A DNA stretch of 64,000 nt from NCBI RefSeq assembly GCF_000378985.1, contig NZ_KB905370.1:558001-622000 (forward strand), read 5' to 3'. Positions within the stretch are counted from its first letter, which is position 1; every line of letters starts with the position of its first letter. Positions 1-8,880 of the stretch are shown here, piece by piece. This DNA comes from Ensifer sp. BR816 (GTDB lineage Bacteria > Pseudomonadota > Alphaproteobacteria > Rhizobiales > Rhizobiaceae). The translations under genes and the position numbers were made by a program. The notes under the pieces are model-generated. The model ran no database searches, was not told where the DNA came from, and saw nothing but the letters and a program-made list of their open reading frames with translations.

Positions 1-21
1 CCCAGCATCGGCGACAGCACG

Positions 22-2100
22 ATGGCGAGCATCATCTTCGGCACCGACGGAAACGATACGCTTGACGGCGGCGCCGGAGACGACACGATCTTCGGCCAGG
101 GCGGTGACGACCTGATCATCGGCGGCCGCGACTCGCTTGCCAGCCGCGACATCAACAACACGATCGATGTGGACGACCTCGAAGACCAGACCGAAAGCGA
201 CGACGGCAACGACACGCTCTACGGCGGCCGCGGCAACGACACCATTCTCGGCGGCCAGGGCAACGATATTCTCGACGGCGGCGATGGCGACGATACGCTG
301 AGCGGCCAGGACGGTATCGATATATTCAGGGGCGGAGCGGGCGTCGACACGGTCGATTTCAGCAAGGAGAGCCCCTTCCAGCTGCTGGTCAACCTCGCCA
401 CCAATGTCGCCAGCGGCGGTACTGCCTCGGGTGACACTTTCTACAGCATCGAAAACCTGATCGGTTCAGATGACCGCATCGACCGCTTCATCGGCACGGC
501 CGCCGCAAACCATTTCTGGGGCCAGGGCGGCGGCGATTACTTCAACGGCGGCGACGGCGACGACATTCTGGATGGCGGCAATGATGGCGACATCATCTAT
601 GGCGAAGGCGGCAACGACACGATCATCGGCGGCGCCGGACAGGACTATCTGGACGGCGGCTCCGGTATCGACACGGTGATCTACGCCGGCAGCTCCGACG
701 GTGTGACGATCGATCTTGAGAACGGCACCGCCAATGGCGGCGACGGTGACGGTCCGGTGCAAATCGTCGGCCGAGGTGCTGCGATCCGGCACGATATCCT
801 CGAGGGCTTCGAAAATGCCGTCGGTTCGTCTTTCGATGACCATTTGATCGGCAGTGCACTTGCCAACGCGCTCTCCGGCGGGACTGGCGACGATACGCTG
901 ACCGGCGGCGGCGGCGCGGACCGGTTGAACGGCGGCGCCGGCAGCGACACGGCAGACTACGCCGACGCGACGAGCGGTGTCAGGCTCAGTCTTGATGGAG
1001 GCAGGTCCGGCGGAGATAGATATGTCTCCATCGAAAATCTTGCCGGCTCGGGATTTAATGACCGTCTGACCGGCGACGGCGCAGCCAATGTGTTGACCGG
1101 TCAGGGCGGCAACGACAGGATCGACGGCGGCCGCGGCGATGACACCCTGCTCGGCGACTTTGCCTATCAGGGCGACGCGCCGCCACGCCCGGGCATGGGA
1201 ACCGGCTATGCGACGCTCGGACCGGACGCGACGAACAACTCCATCGCAGCCGCCTTCGACATCTCCAACAACTTCTCCCTGACCGCCGACCCCGACATCT
1301 TCGATTCGACGACGGTGCCTCATACGACCGTCAACGCCACCGGAAACGGCCAGGGCGGATACTACAAGATCGACCTGGCGGCCGGTACCGTCATTACGAT
1401 CGACATCGACGGAATTGCCGATCCGAATGTCCATGACAGCTGGGTCAGGCTGCTCGACAGCGCCGGCAACATCGTCGCCCAGAACGATGATGGCGGCGGC
1501 GACCCCGGCTCTGCAAGCAACCGGGATTCAAGCCTGGTATTCGTCGCTCAGGAGACCGGGAGCTATTACATACTGGAAGGCAGCTGGTCGCCAACGGTGC
1601 CGGGCGATGGCTGGGCGGAAGCCGTGCCGACGGGCTCGACCTACGAGTTGAACGTATCGGTCGAATTCCCCCCTGCGCCGCCCCAGCCGGGCGTTGCGGG
1701 ATCCGACACGCTCGATGGCGGCGCTGGCAGCGATCTGCTGGATGGCGGTCTGGCGGCCGACACGCTTACCGGCGGCGAGGGAGAGGATACATTCCGCTTC
1801 TCGACCGAGCTTGGAAACAGCAATGTCGACTGGATCAAGGACTTCAGGGTCATCGACGACACGATCCTGCTGGACAACCTCGTCTTTGAGAGCGTCGGTG
1901 CCGACGGCGCGCTCGCCTTGGGCGCGTTCTACGGGAGTGCGGCGGGTGTCGCTCATGACGCCGACGACCGGATTATCTACGATACCGATAGCGGCATCCT
2001 GTCCTATGACGCCGATGGCGGCGGCGAGGTTGCGGCCATTCAGTTTGCGCAACTGAGCACAAATCTGAGGCTCTCGGCGGCCGACTTCGTTATCATCTGA
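22..2100 (+). CDS. RTX-repeat calcium-binding secreted protein with PPC domain (5' end may lie outside window)
   Basis: The 692 residues carry many glycine/aspartate nonapeptide repeats of the GGxGxDxUx type, in blocks near residues 1-35, 57-108, 163-215, 284-320, 350-385 and 556-592. Between about 395 and 545 is a non-repeat beta-rich stretch resembling a bacterial pre-peptidase C-terminal (PPC) domain. The last 100 residues are acidic and hydrophobic and end in VII, typical of the uncleaved C-terminal signal used by type I (ABC/HlyD/TolC) secretion. The repeats should fold as a calcium-bound beta roll outside the cell. No protease or lipase motif is visible, so it may be an adhesin or matrix protein. 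The frame is open through base 1, so the true start may be upstream. No secretion genes are in the window. Confidence 0.85.
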   Translation: MASIIFGTDGNDTLDGGAGDDTIFGQGGDDLIIGGRDSLASRDINNTIDVDDLEDQTESDDGNDTLYGGRGNDTILGGQGNDILDGGDGDDTLSGQDGIDIFRGGAGVDTVDFSKESPFQLLVNLATNVASGGTASGDTFYSIENLIGSDDRIDRFIGTAAANHFWGQGGGDYFNGGDGDDILDGGNDGDIIYGEGGNDTIIGGAGQDYLDGGSGIDTVIYAGSSDGVTIDLENGTANGGDGDGPVQIVGRGAAIRHDILEGFENAVGSSFDDHLIGSALANALSGGTGDDTLTGGGGADRLNGGAGSDTADYADATSGVRLSLDGGRSGGDRYVSIENLAGSGFNDRLTGDGAANVLTGQGGNDRIDGGRGDDTLLGDFAYQGDAPPRPGMGTGYATLGPDATNNSIAAAFDISNNFSLTADPDIFDSTTVPHTTVNATGNGQGGYYKIDLAAGTVITIDIDGIADPNVHDSWVRLLDSAGNIVAQNDDGGGDPGSASNRDSSLVFVAQETGSYYILEGSWSPTVPGDGWAEAVPTGSTYELNVSVEFPPAPPQPGVAGSDTLDGGAGSDLLDGGLAADTLTGGEGEDTFRFSTELGNSNVDWIKDFRVIDDTILLDNLVFESVGADGALALGAFYGSAAGVAHDADDRIIYDTDSGILSYDADGGGEVAAIQFAQLSTNLRLSAADFVII

Positions 2101-2109
2101 CTCGACCGC

Positions 2110-2137
2110 AGGCGGGGCGCTTTCAGGCGCCCCGCCT
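2110..2137 (+). terminator. Hairpin downstream of the RTX gene
   Basis: Perfect 11-bp inverted repeat (AGGCGGGGCGC, then its complement) around a 6-base loop, starting 10 bases after the RTX stop codon. No clear T tract follows, so intrinsic termination is likely but not certain. Confidence 0.55.
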
Positions 2138-2199
2138 GGTGCTTCAGTTGTAGACCGCTACCGCAAGGATCTTGCGGGGCGATCATGGGAGAGTGTGAG

Positions 2200-2601
2200 A
2201 TGAAGCGCCCGACCGGCCGCCGCACAATATTGTTGACCGTCGGAGCTGCGGCTGTCGCCGCGGTCGCCGGGGCAGTCGCTGCGCAATCGACGGAGATTCG
2301 CGGCACGGTTACCTTCGAAGGCGGCGCGGTCATCCCGGAAGGTCACCTTGAGATTTACCTCGACGACCCTGGCATTCAGGATAATGCGCGACGTCGCGCC
2401 TCGGATACGCGCATCAAGAGCGACGGCGGGTCGAAGGCGATAGCCTTTTCCTTGCTCCCGCCCGCAAGCTCGACTGCTTCGCCAAGGCTGCGGATCGTCG
2501 CGCGCTTGGAGCGGGCGGATGGCTGGCTGGTCGCACGCGGCAGCACACAGGTCGAGGCTGGTTCGCCTGTCTACGTCACACTCAACACAGTTATGTATTG
2601 A
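2200..2601 (+). CDS. Small exported protein, YbaY/YscW-like
   Basis: 133 residues from the ATG at 2200, preceded by GGGAGAG at good spacing; an ATG at 2185 is in frame but lacks a ribosome site. The N-terminus is a signal peptide: basic MKRPTGRR, then an Ala/Val-rich core ending near AVAAQS. The rest resembles the YbaY/YscW lipoprotein-type domain (a beta sandwich of about 100 residues with a GTVTFEGG strand), but no lipobox cysteine is seen, so it is probably soluble in the periplasm. YscW-type proteins act as chaperones for outer-membrane proteins; that role is only an analogy here. It follows the RTX gene on the same strand but behind a hairpin, so is probably a separate transcript. Confidence 0.6.
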   Translation: MKRPTGRRTILLTVGAAAVAAVAGAVAAQSTEIRGTVTFEGGAVIPEGHLEIYLDDPGIQDNARRRASDTRIKSDGGSKAIAFSLLPPASSTASPRLRIVARLERADGWLVARGSTQVEAGSPVYVTLNTVMY

Positions 2602-2665
2602 CGAGCCCGGGCGTGCACGCGTCGCCGACGGGTTGCGGGCCAGCCGGTCACATCGTGCACACACC

Positions 2666-3472
2666 CTAGATCACAGCGACGACCGTGCCTGAGGGGTCGA
2701 GGCGACAGCGGATTCGCGCCTGGCGGACCTGGACGCCGCCTTGATCTGGATAGTCTATGCGCACAGCAAGCGGCGCCGTGAGCGCACCGCCGCGATGCCG
2801 CAGTAAATGTCCGGCACTTGCCGCCTGCACCCGCACGGCGCCAAGGGCCCTCGCAGACGACGCGATGGCTTGGCGGCAGGTGAGAACCACATTATTCGGG
2901 GTACCCGGAACAGCAACAAGTGACATCGGCAGCCGCAAGGGATAAGCCCATTCGCCGCGCTCGTTCGCTGGGCGCTTCGCCTTCAACGGCCAAAGGATTC
3001 GCGGCAGCACGATAGCGGGTCTTGCGCCCGTTGCCGGAGCGATGACGGTCGTCGTATTGGCACTTCCATAACCTGCCCGGACCCCTGCAGCGCTCCCCGG
3101 ATTTGTGCCGGCGGCCCCGGCTGTCGACGATCCGCTTTTCGGAGCGGCTGCCGCCGACGCTCCGCCACTCGATGTGCCGCTCGTTCCGACAGAGGAGCCA
3201 GCGTTGGCACCGCCGACGCCGCTGCCAGACGTTCCAATCCCGACCGACGCGCCCTTCGTGCCGACCGAGGTTCCGCCTGTGGCTCCGCCTACACCATCGA
3301 CGTTTCCGCCGACCCCAGCCGACACGCCGCCCTTGCCGGCCCCCACACTCACGCCGAGTCCGACGGGTCCGACCTTGGCGCCAAGGCCGGCGTCAAGGGC
3401 CAAAGCAGGTCCAATCGCAACAGCAATCAACAATGTGGCAGCCAAGTACTTGCGCATTGCTCGATTCCTCAT
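2666..3472 (-). CDS. Exported Gly/Ala/Ser-rich low-complexity protein
   Basis: 268 residues; the ATG at 3472 follows GGAAGG. A signal peptide (MRKYLAATLLIAVAIGPALA) is followed by about 100 residues of degenerate GxSVGxxGASVG-like repeats rich in Gly, Ser, Val and Ala, then a more ordinary C-terminal domain of about 110 residues containing two cysteines. No known enzyme motif. It lies 19 bases after the coiled-coil export protein gene on the same strand, so the two are probably cotranscribed; this suggests a cell-envelope or matrix role. Function unknown. Confidence 0.6.
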   Translation of the reverse strand: MRNRAMRKYLAATLLIAVAIGPALALDAGLGAKVGPVGLGVSVGAGKGGVSAGVGGNVDGVGGATGGTSVGTKGASVGIGTSGSGVGGANAGSSVGTSGTSSGGASAAAAPKSGSSTAGAAGTNPGSAAGVRAGYGSANTTTVIAPATGARPAIVLPRILWPLKAKRPANERGEWAYPLRLPMSLVAVPGTPNNVVLTCRQAIASSARALGAVRVQAASAGHLLRHRGGALTAPLAVRIDYPDQGGVQVRQARIRCRLDPSGTVVAVI

Positions 3473-3491
3473 TTGCCTTCCATCTTCTCTA

Positions 3492-5411
3492 TCAGCGGCT
3501 ACGTGCCGGCGACCGTCTTGGGAGCAGTGCGCTAGGGAGCGCTACCGTGAACGATCGAACGGATGGTGCTGGGTTGAGGACCTCGACCTTGCGGAATTCC
3601 AACGATTTTGCTTCACCGGCCGATCCGGCGCGCCTGCGCGCAACCGCCTTTGCACGTTCGCTGGTTCGCTTGCCGACGCGTGCCTTCGGTTCCCGCTCGA
3701 CGCTCGCCTTGACGCGCTGAACCCTAGCCTTGAGTCCGCCGGTTTCCGTCGATCCCGTTGCAACGTCGTGACCCTCTGCCGGGGCCTGGTTGTTCTCGCC
3801 GCTTTGCATCGCCGATAGCCGGACCAGCTCCTCCTTTGCCATGTCACGCTCCCGGCGTGCGATTTCGAGATCGCGCGCCAGCGATCTTGTCTTCTCGTGT
3901 TCCAAGGCAAGTGCTTCCCCGGCCCGCGTTGCCGCGGCCTCGGCACGTTTTCCGGCCGCAATCGCGGCGGCTTGCTCTGCCGCCTGCTTCACGCCAGCCT
4001 GTGCAGCGGCGGCCGATAGCCGGACCAGTTCCTCCTTTGCCCTCTCACGCTCCCGGCGTGCGATTTCGAGATCGCGCGCCAGCAATCCTCCCTTCTCGCG
4101 TTCCGAGGCGAGTGCTTCCCCGGCCCGCGTTGCCGCGGCCTCGGCACGCTTTCCGGCCGCGACCGCGGCGGCTTGGTCTGCCGCTGCCTGCTTGACGCCA
4201 GCCTCCAAAGTGGCGGCCGATTGTCGGGCCAGGGCAAGGTCGCGTTCGACCTCCGCAAACTTTCGCCGTTCCTGTTCAAGGGTTCGTCTGGCGCTCCCCA
4301 GCGACACCTCCGCAGCGTTTCGCGCCCGGAGCACGGCGGCCTTTGAGCGGGTGAGTCCGGCCGCCTCATCCTCCAGACGCTCGATTTCGCGGATCATCAC
4401 CATCAGATCGCGCGCGAGCCCTTCGGCTCCTTGCCGCTGTTGTTCAAGGGCTCGTCCCTGGTCAGCCGCGATCTCGGAATATTTTCGCGCCCGTGCGCCA
4501 GCGTCGGCGGCCGCCTGCTGTGCCCTGTCGAGATCCCTCCTGGCCGCGTCCAACTCCCGGCGGAGAATTTGCTCACGCTCGCCAGCGGCCATTTGAGCGC
4601 TGTTCTTGATTGCGTCGACTTCCCTGCGGGCCGCGAGGAGCTTTTCCTCCGATGCGACGCCCTTGGCCCGTTCACGCGCCGCCAGCTCACGAGCTACCTT
4701 GATCGAAATTTCCGCAGCGCGTCTGTCTCGCTCCGCCGCACTCGCTACCTGCTCCAGCTGAGCCCTGTTGGCTTTGAGCTCTTGCCGTGCCGCGGCAAGT
4801 TGCTGCGTCAAGGCGGCCATCCGTCGATGATCTCCAGCGAGGCTCTGCTTGTATTGGAATGCATCGTTGCGGGTAGCCGCCAGTTGACGGAGCAAATCGT
4901 CCGCTCTGCGGCGGTCCAGAGCTCGGGATGGCTCCGGCGCCTCGGGTTCCACCGCGCGCGGCTCCTCCGCTGGCGCCCGCGATGACTGTAGTTCGGGCGC
5001 CGGCATTCGTCGTTGGACGTTCGCGACCGGCCGTAGGTCGCTACCGCTTCTGGCCTGCAAGCGATCGGCTATCCGTTTTGCCAGTTCACTCGCACGCAGA
5101 CCTGCCGCGGGTAGGCGTCCGATCGCCGGAAGTTCGAGTGTCCCGTCTGTCCCGATCGTAAAAGTGTCGTTCAGCAGCCATCCCGAAACGCGTATCTCGA
5201 CCGTATCTTGCGGGGCGAGTCTGTCGTCAGTTGCCGACTGGCCTCCCGCAGAAGGTGCAAACAGCACAATAAGGCAGATTGGAATGAAGCGGAGCGCGGC
5301 TTCAAGAAAGACGTGCTGACCGCGATGACGTGAAGCCGCCTTCGTTCGTCCATCGCTGCTGGGGCATACAGAGCTGTCGCACGTCGCCACGGACCTTCTT
5401 AGATCAGCCAT
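3492..5411 (-). CDS. Polysaccharide-export-domain protein fused to a long coiled coil
   Basis: The start at 5411 (MADLRRSV) has AGGAAGGA at about 7 bases; an in-frame start at 5480 lacks support. Of 639 residues, an N-terminal hydrophobic segment near 35-57 precedes a domain of about 60 residues (LAPQDTVEIRV ... GTLELPAIGRLPAAG) matching the Poly_export domain of Wza/ExoF/GumB-type proteins. From about 150 to 560 the protein is a heptad-like Ala/Arg/Glu/Lys-rich coiled coil containing a 67-residue tandem duplication (DNA copies starting at 3811 and 4012). The C-terminal 80 residues are strongly basic. The usual SLBB domains and C-terminal amphipathic helix of Wza are not seen. The next gene is the Gly-rich exported protein. 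A role in envelope or exopolysaccharide export is inferred from the one domain only. Confidence 0.65.
   Translation of the reverse strand: MADLRRSVATCDSSVCPSSDGRTKAASRHRGQHVFLEAALRFIPICLIVLFAPSAGGQSATDDRLAPQDTVEIRVSGWLLNDTFTIGTDGTLELPAIGRLPAAGLRASELAKRIADRLQARSGSDLRPVANVQRRMPAPELQSSRAPAEEPRAVEPEAPEPSRALDRRRADDLLRQLAATRNDAFQYKQSLAGDHRRMAALTQQLAAARQELKANRAQLEQVASAAERDRRAAEISIKVARELAARERAKGVASEEKLLAARREVDAIKNSAQMAAGEREQILRRELDAARRDLDRAQQAAADAGARARKYSEIAADQGRALEQQRQGAEGLARDLMVMIREIERLEDEAAGLTRSKAAVLRARNAAEVSLGSARRTLEQERRKFAEVERDLALARQSAATLEAGVKQAAADQAAAVAAGKRAEAAATRAGEALASEREKGGLLARDLEIARRERERAKEELVRLSAAAAQAGVKQAAEQAAAIAAGKRAEAAATRAGEALALEHEKTRSLARDLEIARRERDMAKEELVRLSAMQSGENNQAPAEGHDVATGSTETGGLKARVQRVKASVEREPKARVGKRTSERAKAVARRRAGSAGEAKSLEFRKVEVLNPAPSVRSFTVALPSALLPRRSPARSR
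3811..4213 (-). repeat. Tandem 201-bp duplication inside the coiled-coil gene
   Basis: Two adjacent near-identical copies, beginning at 3811 and 4012 (period 201 bp, 67 codons, in frame). Both encode the segment AAGKRAEAAATRAGEAL, then a Glu/Lys-rich run and ARDLEIARRER. High nucleotide identity indicates a recent unequal-crossover event. Confidence 0.8.
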
Positions 5412-5480
5412 CCGTGATCCTTCCTGCCATGCGCGGCTGCTACGGGTCGTGCGCGCACGCCGCCGATGATCCGCAAGCAT

Positions 5481-5713
5481 AACGTTCAGCGTAGCAAGAC
5501 TGTTTCGCAGCGAAGAGCTTCAATTAAGGTGATCGGTATCCACTATCTTGCTTAGTTGATTTTCATCAACCAACGGCAGTACTTCGTTTGGATAAGCAGG
5601 CACCACCTTTTGGCTATGTCGCGGGGACTGCTGCGAGAGACCGCAGTGAGGGCCAAAGGCGCCATCGCGGCCAACAAGGCAAAATAGCGTGACAATCGTC
5701 AATTTGGAAAGAA
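5481..5713. other. Intergenic region between export-domain gene and tRNA-Arg
   Basis: No gene seen. It holds an AT-richer stretch around 5520-5580 with a perfect 6-bp inverted repeat GTTGAT/ATCAAC (5555-5570, 4-base loop), about 145 bp upstream of the 5411 start codon; this could be an operator but nothing proves it. Confidence 0.3.
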
Positions 5714-5790
5714 TGGCGCACCCGAAGAGATTCGAACTCCTGACCCCCAGATTCGTAGTCTGGTGCTCTATCCAGCTGAGCTACGGGTGC
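5714..5790 (-). tRNA. tRNA-Arg (anticodon ACG)
   Basis: Reading the minus strand: acceptor GCACCCG pairs with CGGGTGC, the D arm is present, the anticodon stem CCAGA/TCTGG closes the loop CTACGAA giving anticodon ACG, and the T arm contains TTCGAAT. The CCA end is encoded. ACG (read as ICG) is the standard tRNA for CGU/CGC/CGA arginine codons. Confidence 0.95.
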
Positions 5791-5935
5791 GTGCCTGAAG
5801 CGGTGACCACCGCTTGCGTGGCGATCCTCTAAAGCGTCCTCTCGGGGATTGCAAGCGCCTTTCGGCAAAAAACTTCATTTTTGCGAGCGGTGGACAAGCC
5901 GGCGTTGCGCTAACAATCCCGTCGCAGGAGAGGCT

Positions 5936-7414
5936 TCAGGAGCGTCCCTTCGCGCGGAAAGCATCGAGCCGCACCGGGCGGTCCGGAAGCTCGATTCGGA
6001 ACAGCGTGCCGGGTGTCGGCTTCTCGACGAGCGCGATCGTGCCGCCATGGGCGAGCACCAGCTCACGCGCGATCGCCAGGCCAAGCCCGGTGCCGCCGGA
6101 GCGCGCCGAACCGCGGAAGGCGGCGAAGAGATTTTCGCGAGCCTTGGGCGGCATGCCCGGGCCGGTATCCTCGATCGAAATCGTCACGACGCTGCCGGTC
6201 CTGACGGCCGAGACGGAAATCGCCCTCGGGCGGCCGTCCTCGGGGTGGTGGCTGGTCAGCGCCTGGACGGCATTGCGGCAGATGTTGTGGACGACGCGGA
6301 AAAGCTGCTCGCTATCCGCATCGACCATGATGTCGTCGCGGACCTGGACGTCGAATTCGATGTCGCTGCGATCGACCGCCAGGAGCTCGCCGACATCCTG
6401 GACCAGCGGGCGGAGTGCCACGAAGCGGCGATGCGGTTCGGCCTCCGCAGTCCGCCCATAGGAGAGAACCTCCTGGGTGTAGCCGACGGCGCGGTCTATG
6501 GTTCTGAGCAGTGTCGGCGCGAAGCGCTTGACCACCGGATCGTCGACATCGGCCAGCCGGTCGGAGATGAGCTGCGCAGAGGACAGGATGTTGCGCATGT
6601 CGTGATTGATCTTCGAAACGGCAAGGCCAAGCTCGGCGAGGCTTTTCTGCTGCTTCAATGTCTTCTGCAACTCGCGCTGCATGCTGGCGAGGTGCTGGCC
6701 GGCGACCGCCAGTTCGTCCCGCCCGTCCGGCGGCACGAGGACGCGTTCCGGGCTGGAGGGCTCATCGGAGAATTCCTGCATGCTCGCCGTCAGGCGCTTG
6801 ATCGGCGCGATCAGCATCCGGTTGATGGCGAGGAAGATCAGCGCCGCGGTGATCAGCGAAATGACGATCGACAGCAGGAAGACATTGCGCGAATAGACGA
6901 GCATGGCCTTTCGCAGGCTCGTATCCTTCATCACCAGCTCGATCGTCGCGTCGCTCTCGCCGAGCGGCCCATAGACGCGCATGACGCGGCCGCCGCCGAA
7001 AAGCAGCATATCGAAAGCGTCGCGAATCGCGCCGAGGGCCGTGAAATTGGCGATGTCGTATTCGCCGTCGATCGCCGGCGGCATGTCGACGGTGGCGATC
7101 ATCCGCGAGGCGTCCTTGCGGCGGATGACGATCGCCTTGGTGCCGGTGGCCATCAGGGTCTCGCGCTGCACGGCGCGCGGCAGTTCGATGTTCTGGAGCC
7201 CGTCGACGACGACGGCGGCAGCGGCCACGGTGTTCAGCCGGTCCTCGAGCCAGCGGATCCGCATGTTCGCGACGGACGGTACGAAGATCAGCACCTCGGC
7301 CAGCATGACAAAAGCGATCGTCAGCAACAGGAGTTTGCCGGAGAGCCCGCGCAAAAATCCGACGGCCGCTCGCGGCGGCGCAGTCTCATTGGCCGGACGT
7401 GCGTCTTCTACCAT
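5936..7414 (-). CDS. Membrane sensor histidine kinase, orphan
   Basis: 492 residues. A transmembrane helix near 27-47, a periplasmic sensor region of about 125 residues, a second helix near 178-198, then a HAMP-like linker. The phospho-acceptor is His271 in SKINHDMRN; the ATPase lobe shows the N box (HNICRNAVQAL), the G1 box (DTGPGMP) and the G2 box (GGTGLGLAI). It should autophosphorylate and pass phosphate to a response regulator, but none is encoded nearby. It starts 21 bases after the flavoprotein gene, which itself follows the VTT membrane protein, so the three probably form an operon whose products may share a redox- or envelope-related signal. The stimulus cannot be read from sequence. 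Confidence 0.88.
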   Translation of the reverse strand: MVEDARPANETAPPRAAVGFLRGLSGKLLLLTIAFVMLAEVLIFVPSVANMRIRWLEDRLNTVAAAAVVVDGLQNIELPRAVQRETLMATGTKAIVIRRKDASRMIATVDMPPAIDGEYDIANFTALGAIRDAFDMLLFGGGRVMRVYGPLGESDATIELVMKDTSLRKAMLVYSRNVFLLSIVISLITAALIFLAINRMLIAPIKRLTASMQEFSDEPSSPERVLVPPDGRDELAVAGQHLASMQRELQKTLKQQKSLAELGLAVSKINHDMRNILSSAQLISDRLADVDDPVVKRFAPTLLRTIDRAVGYTQEVLSYGRTAEAEPHRRFVALRPLVQDVGELLAVDRSDIEFDVQVRDDIMVDADSEQLFRVVHNICRNAVQALTSHHPEDGRPRAISVSAVRTGSVVTISIEDTGPGMPPKARENLFAAFRGSARSGGTGLGLAIARELVLAHGGTIALVEKPTPGTLFRIELPDRPVRLDAFRAKGRS

Positions 7415-7435
7415 GATCCGTGACTATTCCCTGCC

Positions 7436-8860
7436 TCAGCCGAAACGCCGCAAGAGGCGGATCGCAGAGCGAACGAAGCGATTTCGCGCCATGGGAGAAT
7501 AATAAGAGATCGCCGCCTGTTTTCCAATCTCGGAAAGCGTGGGATAGGGCGCGACATAGTCGCGAAAACTCTTGAGCGTCAGCCGATTGGCAATGGCGAA
7601 GGCCCAGAGGTTGATCATCTCGCCCGCACCGGCGCCGGCGATCCCGGCGCCGAGGATCCGGCCGCCTCGGCCGGCCACGACCTTGACCATTCCCCGTCCC
7701 AGGCCGTCCGTTCGGGCCCGATCGTTTTCTGACAGTTCCCAGCGGACCAGTTCGACCGCGCTGAAGCTTGCACGCGCCTCGTCTTCGGTCGGGCCGACCT
7801 GGGCGATCTCCGGGTCCGTGAAGGTGACCCGCGGGACGATGTTTCGCATTTCGCGCGCCGGCAGACGGAAGAGGATCTGCTGCAGCACGAGCCGGGCATG
7901 ATAACCGGCCGCATGGGTGAACTGCAGACCGCCGACCGCGTCGCCGATCACATAGACGCGGCGGTTGCTCGTGCGCAGGTCCGCGCCGACCTCGATCCGC
8001 TCCGCATCGTGGCGAATGCCGGCCGCGCCGAGATCGAGGGCGCCGTGATTGGCAGCGCGGCCCGTGGCCAGTAGCAGGTCGCTGCCGTCGATGTCGAACG
8101 GTCCGTTTTCAATGTCGCAATGCAGCCGGATTCCATCGCCATCGCGTTCGACGGAACGGATGGTGGTTCGCTCATGGACAGCAATGCCTTCGGCCCGGAG
8201 GGCGTCGAGGACGACCGTCTTCAGTTCCGGATCCTCCCTCGCAAGCGCATCGGCTGTCTCGACAACCGTAACATGGGCTCCCAATCGGCGATGGGCCTGC
8301 GCCATTTCGAGACCGAACGGCCCGGCGCCCACGACGACGAGATGACCCGGCACGTGCTTGAAGTCGAACAGCGTTTCGTTGGTCAGGTACGGCGTCTCCG
8401 CCAAGCCCGCGATCGGCGGAATGGCAGGCGACGAGCCCGTGGCGATGACGAAGCGTCGGGCGCGAATGAGAAGATCGCCGGCAGCGACCGTCCGGTCATC
8501 GACGAAGCGGGCCGTTTCGTGGATGACCTTTACGCCGAGGCCGGCGAAGCGCTCTGCGGAATCATGCGGCGCGATGCCCTCGATCACCGCGCGTATACGC
8601 GCATGCAGCCTTTCGCCGTCGATGAACGGCTCTGCGGCCACGAGGCCAAACTCGCCGGCCTGGCGCATCGACTGCGCCTGCCTGGCTGCCGCAATCAGCG
8701 CCTTTGAGGGCACGCAGCCATAGTTCAGGCAATCGCCGCCCATCTTGCCCTGTTCGACGAGAACGACAGGGACGCCGAAGGCAGCCGCACCGGCGGCGAC
8801 CGACAGGCCGGCCGCCCCGCCGCCGATCACGCAGATGTCCGGATAGAGTATGGTCCCCAC
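7436..8860 (-). CDS. FAD/NAD(P)-dependent disulfide oxidoreductase (MerA/dihydrolipoamide dehydrogenase-like)
   Basis: About 474 residues from the GTG at 8860, preceded by AGAAGG; a TTG at 8884 overlapping the stop of the upstream gene is an alternative. It has the FAD-binding CVIGGGAAGLSVA at the N-terminus, the redox-active disulfide GGDCLNYGCVPSKAL, a second Rossmann motif (VVVGAGPFGLEMA), and a C-terminal pyridine nucleotide-disulfide dimerisation domain. The usual C-terminal His-Glu pair of lipoamide dehydrogenase is not obvious, and the N-terminal metal-binding domain of true MerA is absent, so the substrate is unknown. Linkage to a TVP38/VTT membrane protein is a recurring arrangement for this subfamily. 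Confidence 0.85.
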   Translation of the reverse strand: MGTILYPDICVIGGGAAGLSVAAGAAAFGVPVVLVEQGKMGGDCLNYGCVPSKALIAAARQAQSMRQAGEFGLVAAEPFIDGERLHARIRAVIEGIAPHDSAERFAGLGVKVIHETARFVDDRTVAAGDLLIRARRFVIATGSSPAIPPIAGLAETPYLTNETLFDFKHVPGHLVVVGAGPFGLEMAQAHRRLGAHVTVVETADALAREDPELKTVVLDALRAEGIAVHERTTIRSVERDGDGIRLHCDIENGPFDIDGSDLLLATGRAANHGALDLGAAGIRHDAERIEVGADLRTSNRRVYVIGDAVGGLQFTHAAGYHARLVLQQILFRLPAREMRNIVPRVTFTDPEIAQVGPTEDEARASFSAVELVRWELSENDRARTDGLGRGMVKVVAGRGGRILGAGIAGAGAGEMINLWAFAIANRLTLKSFRDYVAPYPTLSEIGKQAAISYYSPMARNRFVRSAIRLLRRFG

Positions 8861-8880
8861 GCCGCACGCCCTTCTTGCCG

